24,870 nucleotides of DNA from Chloromonas sp. AAM2 (lineage: Eukaryota; Chlorophyta; Chlorophyceae; Chlamydomonadales; Chlamydomonadaceae): the NCBI GenBank assembly GCA_004335635.1, contig QAXH01006411.1, forward strand, positions 1 to 24,870, in the 5' to 3' direction. The first letter of the stretch is position 1, and every line of letters begins with the position of its first letter. Positions 20,201 to 24,870 of the stretch are shown piece by piece. The notes under the pieces are model-generated. The model saw nothing but the letters and a program-made list of their open reading frames with translations, did no database searches and had not been told where the DNA came from. Made by a program: the position numbers and the translations under genes.

Positions 20201-23200
20201 CCGCGTATCCTGCTGGCTCAGATCATGACGGGTCCCAAAGCCGGAGAGCATGTCATCATCCAACGCATCCCCACCACCACACCAGATGCGACCAAGGAAC
20301 TACCTTTCCAGTTTACCAGAACGCAATTCCCAATCAGCCCAGCCTTTGACACGACCATTAACAAGGCGCAGGGGCAGACGTTGGACAGGGTGGGCATCTA
20401 CCTGCCAAGGCCAGTCTTCTCGCACGGGCAACTATACGTTGCCATGTCACGAGTTGGCAGAGCAGACTGTGTGACCATCATGGCCCTCACTCAGCCTCAG
20501 CCGGGGCAACCAGCAGGTCAGTCAGCTGCTCAGACAGATAACATGGTCTACACCGAGGTGCTGCAGGCAGTTCAACCATTAACAGCAGCGGCAGCCCAAT
20601 CCCCAGCCCAACCCCCAGCTCAACCACTGCCACCGGCAGGGCCGTAGATTAGAATCAGATGATCCATTGCCATCGACGCTATTGAGAACCAAACCGTTGA
20701 CTCAACCAGCGATCAAGCAGCAATCAACCAGCAATCAACCAACTTCAAACGCTTGCTTGCGTCTTTTCAAGTGCCTTTTTGTGGTGGGGTTGTGCGTGGT
20801 TTTGTGAGGTGTGTTGTGGTCAGGCATGTATTGTAATCAGTGGCTGTGGCATTACAATTCACGCCGCTTCGTTTCCTGCAATCACATCCATACTACAACA
20901 AAAGTACGCCCGGAACGGGCGAAGCACGGGCTTCTGCACTAGTAACATTAACAACATGTGTTGTGCAGGTTGCTGCTGAGGCGGGGCTGCGGCTGCTGTG
21001 CCTGCCGCCAAGCGCTGTGTTGTCCAAGTGGAGCGGGGAGAGCGAGAGGACTCTGAGGGGCGTGTTCCAGGCAGCCACACTCATGCAGCCATGCGCAATA
21101 TTCATTGTGAGTGGGACTGATGGCTTCAACTTATGTGTGAGCTTGGCATACGTGTTTGAAAATTCTGAGTTGTGATGTCTGCCTAATCAAACGGATTTCA
21201 AACAGCAATCTCCCGGAGTTGATGTCATAGACAACCGGAGAGTCATCACCAGTGTATCAAAGTGTATGTAGTATTCTGTTTTTGGATTATACCAGGCACA
21301 AGTCATGCCTCTTATGTGCCCAGTAGGCTCAGGTTCAGAAGGGGTAGTTCAGCTCACTGGTATCACTATCCTCAACGGGCATGGGAGCTTGACGACCACG
21401 TGACTGACATGCACAGGACGAAATCGACAGCCTTGCTCCCCGTCGCGATGGCAGCGACGAGGGCGGGTCCAGACGGCTGTTGACGGAACTCCTGTTGCAA
21501 CTCAACGCGCTGTGTGCCCCCCTGGCCGCGGGCCAGACAGACGCGCGGAGGGTGTACGTATTCGCGGCCACCAACCGACTACAGGTGGGCAAGGCGTCAG
21601 TGTGACGCCCCAAACTGACCCAGTTTGCCTGACTGCCGGCTGACTGCCCAAGGTGCCGAGCTTGTTTGGCCTGCAACCCTGCCTATTCAGAGATGTTACT
21701 GGCAGTGTAGGCCGTCACACTGGCGTAGGAAGGGGAGCGAACTGCGTGTGAGGGATGAAGCGAGTGCCGTTTCATGCGATAAATCGGAAGGAAATTGGCT
21801 CAAGCATCCACATGCAACATCATCAAATTCGCATCGCAAAGGGCTTCTGGTGCAAAGTCCAAACCACCGTCATGTGTGTGCTGCATTACCCAAAACGTTG
21901 TAGCAGATTTATCAGCGGTAAGCAACACTTGGCTTAGGTGTGTGACCTAGCCGGGAAGGAGCGTACTCTACAGCCGTGTACTGGAAAGATATGTTGTATG
22001 TATTGATATGTTTAATTCTTAGGGAGCCGAAGGACAAGCGCAGGGAAGCAAAAACTCACTGCTCTGTAACTGCGGTACTGATCAAACCATCAGTATGATG
22101 GCTGGTGAGAGGGGCTGTCAATGGGATTAGCGGGCTCAAGCTAATGCCATCCTGCTATTTCCTGCTGTGCATTCGCAGCTGGTTTGGCAGGGAACAGCTT
22201 TCGTCATCTATCCTGCTAAGAAGAATGTTATTATTACTGATATCATGATCCGATGCTAGGCCAGCGGGCGGCAAGTCGCTACGTCTGTCCTGTGGCTGTG
22301 TAGCATGCACCTGACAAGCTACTGTAATGATCAGCTGGATCATGCAAGCAGACGGCACTTGCTGTTCTGTTATTCAGTGACTGCTGATGACCACAGCTGA
22401 CAAGGTGCCACCTGTGTGCCTGACTCTATATATATATACAGCTTAACTTGCCGCCGATATGTGTATATGGTTTCTTCTAGCATCGTTCATCGTTTTCCAT
22501 AGTGCACACATATTCAGTTGTTCATGCAGAAAAACATACGACAAACAAACGAAAACACATGAATTTCTGGCAAAACTGCAAAGAAATCGACTTCATAATC
22601 GACAATACGAAGAGCGATCTACCAAGCAGTTGCTGGCAAAACAACTCTGCGCCTGATCCATCGACTCCCTGTGTCGCCTGCACAGGACTGTGACGTGGCC
22701 CTGCTGCGCCGCTTTCACCGGCGCCTGCACGTGCCGCTGCCGGACGGCGAGGGCAGGGCAGCGCTACTCAGGGTGAGGGAGTGAGAGAGACTGTCTTTTT
22801 TATGTCTGTATTGTCCAGCATGTCGAACAGGAGTGAGAGTTAGAGTGAGAAAAAGACTTAGAAAACCTGTGAGTGCAGCTGTGCTGGAGACCACAGATCC
22901 ATTGTACGCTGAGACCACAAATCCACACTGTTACTGCTAGTATGGGCTGTCGTTGCATGCCCCAATACTCAGACCGAATATGCAGAAAGTCTTATCTCAT
23001 AGTGTGGCACAACACACGCAAGTGCCTTCTGCCCGGATAACAGACAAAACCGTTTCCCATGGAGATCCCAACAGTGACACAGTCTGTTGCGTGTTGCGTG
23101 TTGTCGGCACCCACAAGCTCTATGTTGATAGACTTTTGAGGTAAGGGTCCACAGCTAGCTTCCTTTGCCACATTCCCAAGCAAGTCTGGAAATCATTCTG

Positions 23201-24430
23201 TGTTGCACCAACCAACCGCCTGACCGTGTGCGCAGTTGATACAGCCTATTTGGATCATGTGCACTGTTCAGGTCCGCTTGTTCTTGGACAACTTTCTGCC
23301 GTACCTGCACGTGTGTGCAGTTGCTCCTGAGCCAGCCCGAGATGCGCCATGAGTTGGGGGATTTGGACACAGCATCAGAGGCAGGAGGCTCCCCCGCCCT
23401 GGAGCGCCTGGTGCAGCTAACGGAAGGTGTGGCTGAGACTGTAGCCAGTGTTAAATAAGCACCGTTCATCGTTTTGCATCGCTCATTCTATTTGATTCTT
23501 TGCAAGTTACAAGAGACTTGCAAGGAAACTTACGAGAACCTGCCAGACTTCGCCGAGAAACTGACTTTGAAACCGAGCAATAGAAGAGAAGTATCAAGCA
23601 TTTGCCTAGGCAAAACATTGGATGCAGCCCACTATTGACGGCTCAGGTTTCAGAGCTGGTGGGCCTGGCCTCTCCAAGTCAGTTAACTCAACAAACAGCT
23701 GTCGTAAACACATCATATTGGTACACAGCAGTGTCATAGTGTCGTAAACACAACATATTGGTACACTGTAGTGCCATAGTGTCATAGTGTCATTGTGTCA
23801 TAGTGTCATAGTGTCATAGTGCCATAGTGTCCAGCATTGGTACGCAGCATAGTGTCATAGTGTCATAGTGTCCAAGAAGAAGGTGATGTTTATGCAAATG
23901 CACAACAAGTTTATGCAAGAGCTTTCTCACTGCACTCTAGAGGCGGTGGGGCGTTTGGCGAGCCCCCTGCCTTTGAACTGATGGCTTGTGCCGTGGCCTG
24001 CTGTGGCGTGCAATAGGAGCTCCGGAGATGTCGTGTCACGCCTATGCAACCATGCATATCGTGACGCCTGCCTTGTCATTGCCTGGTCATTGCCTGGTCA
24101 TTGCCTGGTCATTGCCTGGTCACAGGTTACAGTGGCAGCGACCTGACAGCTGTGTGCAAGGATGCCGCCATGGCGCCTATTGCAGAGCTTATGGATACGA
24201 TGGGAACAGAGGCCCTTTCCATGCCCACAGCTGCTGGGTCCGCTAAAGGGTTGCTTGCGCTCGCACAGGGGCGGCAGACTGCCAAAGGGCCTGTGGCTGG
24301 TGCAGGGGAGCGGGGGGCTGGTACAGAGGCACCCGTTCAATTGAGGGCCCTCAGGCTGTCAGACTTTGAACGAGCACTGCAGCGCGTGCAGCCAGCAGCC
24401 AGGGACCAAGAGATGGCCGATGCTATGTGA
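16539..24430 (+). CDS. spastin-like AAA ATPase with N-terminal MIT-type domain
   Basis: A predicted meiotic-clade AAA ATPase of about 616 residues, probably a microtubule-severing enzyme. Exons: 16539-16814, 16941-17351, 17765-17985, 19016-19072, 19518-19599, 20969-21106, 21417-21584, 22686-22772, 23321-23426 and 24126-24430. All phases agree. Residues 1-95 form helices like a spastin MIT domain. Residues 96-295 are low complexity with 22 glutamines (191-212). The AAA core opens with SLDDVAGL and LFTGLRAPPR. It has Walker A GPPGTGKT (337-344), pore loop LSKWSGESE, Walker B IFIDEID with Glu397, sensor 1 AATNR (Asn448), arginine fingers in ALLRRF (459-460) and GYSGSDLTAVCKDAA. LRLSDFERALQRV near the end also fits spastin. 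The pore loop has Trp where spastin has Tyr, and the protein stops before the usual C-terminal helix. Intron 1 is 126 bases with no stop, so a 658-residue form is possible. Intron 5 holds a Helitron remnant. VPS4, katanin and fidgetin are close alternatives. Confidence 0.87.
17235..17300 (+). repeat. coding CAG/CAA repeat (22 glutamines)
   Basis: Twenty-two glutamine codons, mixed CAG and CAA, in exon 2 of the AAA gene between the MIT-like and AAA parts. The interruptions would slow length change compared with pure CAG. Confidence 0.95.
17971..18200 (+). repeat. three diverged copies of an exon-end/donor segment
   Basis: YGTGGCAGGC followed by a GTAAGTT- or GATGAGTT-like word occurs at about 17970 (the real exon 3 end and donor), 18128 and 18170. 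Between them, ATGGAGGGCCTGGAAGGC-like units occur three times (18041-18102). The last copy keeps a good GGGGTAAGTT donor-like word inside intron 3. Confidence 0.6.
20085..20160 (+). mobile_element. retroposon-like 3' tail, copy 2
   Basis: It carries GCAGTCCTCCCC, GACT and GCCATGTA followed by CAGCAACAACCATAACAACC-type units: the same word order as copy 1 at 1619-1716, but with a degraded tail. The tail abuts the helicase fragment that starts at about 20162. It lies in intron 5 of the AAA gene, in the sense orientation. Confidence 0.55.
20162..20647 (+). pseudogene. Helitron Pif1-type helicase C-terminal fragment
   Basis: The open frame reads NGTRLMITGLRP, then FQFTRTQFPISPAF, INKAQGQTLDRVGIYLPRP and SHGQLYVAMSRVGRADCVTI, ending at TAG. 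INKAQGQT and YVAMSRV are the last conserved helicase motifs of Pif1-like enzymes, in the form carried by Helitrons. The Walker A and B motifs and the Rep endonuclease part of a full Helitron protein are absent. The coding similarity stops where the CAA-rich tail begins. This is therefore a truncated, non-functional piece inside an intron. The Pro/Gln-rich end after residue motif VTIMA is ordinary for this family. Confidence 0.85.
20162..20942 (+). mobile_element. Helitron remnant with intact 3' terminus
   Basis: Downstream of the helicase fragment the element ends with two hairpins: GCCCG-GAA-CGGGC at 20908-20920 and GAAGC-ACGG-GCTTC at 20921-20934. TGCA and the terminal CTAG (20939-20942) follow, then T. 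Terminal CTRR after a GC hairpin, with insertion before T, is the diagnostic Helitron 3' end. No 5' TC terminus was identified. The left end is probably lost or replaced by the retroposon-like tail at 20085-20160. Confidence 0.8.
22427..22438. repeat. (TA)n short run
   Basis: Six TA dinucleotides in intron 7 of the AAA gene. Confidence 0.8.
23701..23877. repeat. CATAGTGT octamer array with nested 27-bp duplicates
   Basis: Many GTCATAGT octamers, some changed by one base, are interleaved with two copies of GTCGTAAACACAWCATATTG continuing as GTACAC. It lies in intron 9 of the AAA gene. Confidence 0.85.
24077..24122. repeat. 11-bp tandem repeat against the last AAA exon
   Basis: Four copies of CATTGCCTGGT. 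The last copy runs into CACAG, the acceptor of exon 10 at 24126. Confidence 0.9.
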
Positions 24431-24736
24431 CATGCACTTGAGGGGCGGTGTTGGCCGAGACGAGATGAGGGGTCAGCAGGACCACAAGAGAAGTTTCAAG
24501 CTTAGTAAGTCGGCCACCGACAATTGACACGTGCAGGACAGCAACACACGCCTCGGCATGATACCCACACGTGCATGGCAACAGCGTGCGCACACAACCT
24601 AGCACACAACCAGTGCACAAAAAGAGTACACAAGCATTTTGCCGTATACACGTACTGTCTGTGGACTGGCTGACTGCGATCGGATCATGTATTATAGCAA
24701 TCACTTTGGGTCCTGTGGCACGCTGGCATCACGCAC
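24431..24736. other. region between AAA stop and prohibitin-like exon
   Basis: No coding signal recognised on either strand. It should contain the 3' UTR of the AAA gene. A minus-strand open frame of 93 codons at 24423-24704 has a cysteine-rich composition without family features. The next prohibitin exon, expected to start with the TAAVEAKQ-type segment, was not found here. Confidence 0.5.
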
Positions 24737-24802
24737 CTCTGTGTTGAAGGACAAATGTGTGATGGCCACATCTTCGAGGACGACGAGAAATTCATTGGCA
24801 CG
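24737..24802 (-). CDS. PHB: prohibitin-like exon (partial, isolated)
   Basis: A 22-codon minus-strand exon bounded by a CACCAG acceptor and a GAG|GTGCGT donor, both phase 0. It reads RANEFLVVLEDVAITHLSF followed by Asn-Thr-Glu. This fits the prohibitin PHB/SPFH segment RAxxFxxxLxDVxxTHLxFxxE that precedes the coiled-coil helix (EAKQVAQQEAER in family members). Prohibitins form ring scaffolds in the mitochondrial inner membrane. Upstream exons would lie beyond the right edge. The next downstream exon should lie at lower coordinates but was not found before or within the AAA gene, so this could be a gene fragment, a duplicated exon, or an overlap/assembly problem. Confidence 0.65.
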
Positions 24803-24870
24803 CTGGTGAATTGTTCAATACGGTTTGTTCAAATATCCAGCAGAATGGCTGGACAAAGTAATTATGTGAT

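Noticed and set aside
20075..20647. 190-codon open frame as a complete gene
   Set aside because: Only the C-terminal helicase motifs are present. The first part translates the CAA-rich tail, so the ATG is not a true start.

Overview
The window looks like nuclear DNA from a eukaryote with many introns, most likely a chlorophyte green alga or a close relative. Coding sequence is cut into short exons (about 40-450 bp) by GT-AG introns of about 80-1600 bp. The best recalled match for the carboxypeptidase gene is the plant-type membrane M14 protein. Microsatellites and transposon remnants crowd the introns. This taxonomic call is inference. No operons, rRNA, tRNA or CRISPR were seen, and there is one run of 119 N.

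Layout. (1) 296-3669, minus strand: an unidentified spliced gene. Seven exons join in phase, and the gene probably continues past the left edge. (2) 3670-5780: intergenic, with a roughly 160-bp foldback element. (3) 5781-12525, minus strand: a ten-exon gene for a 478-residue membrane zinc carboxypeptidase (M14) with every expected catalytic residue. (4) 12526-12996: a short divergent promoter region. (5) 12997-14936, plus strand: a six-exon gene for a 162-residue ubiquitin-conjugating enzyme of the UBE2W / plant UBC15-16-18 type. (6) 14937-16538: intergenic. (7) 16539-24430, plus strand: a ten-exon gene for a spastin-like MIT/AAA ATPase (about 616 residues) with a 22-glutamine run. Its fifth intron holds the 3' end of a Helitron, including a piece of the Pif1-type helicase and a canonical hairpin-CTAG terminus. 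(8) 24737-24802, minus strand: a single exon that reads as prohibitin.

The genes do not form an obvious pathway: secretory-route peptidase, amino-terminal ubiquitination E2, microtubule-severing ATPase, mitochondrial scaffold. The noteworthy structure is in the non-coding parts: the Helitron end 26 bp from a splice acceptor, a retroposon-like tail shared by two introns, an inverted pair of an unnamed dispersed repeat, two apparent GC-AG introns in the divergent gene pair, and short tandem repeats lying against 3' splice sites in all four multi-exon genes.

All exon boundaries were derived by eye from splice consensus, reading phase and remembered family sequence. No alignment or database search was run.
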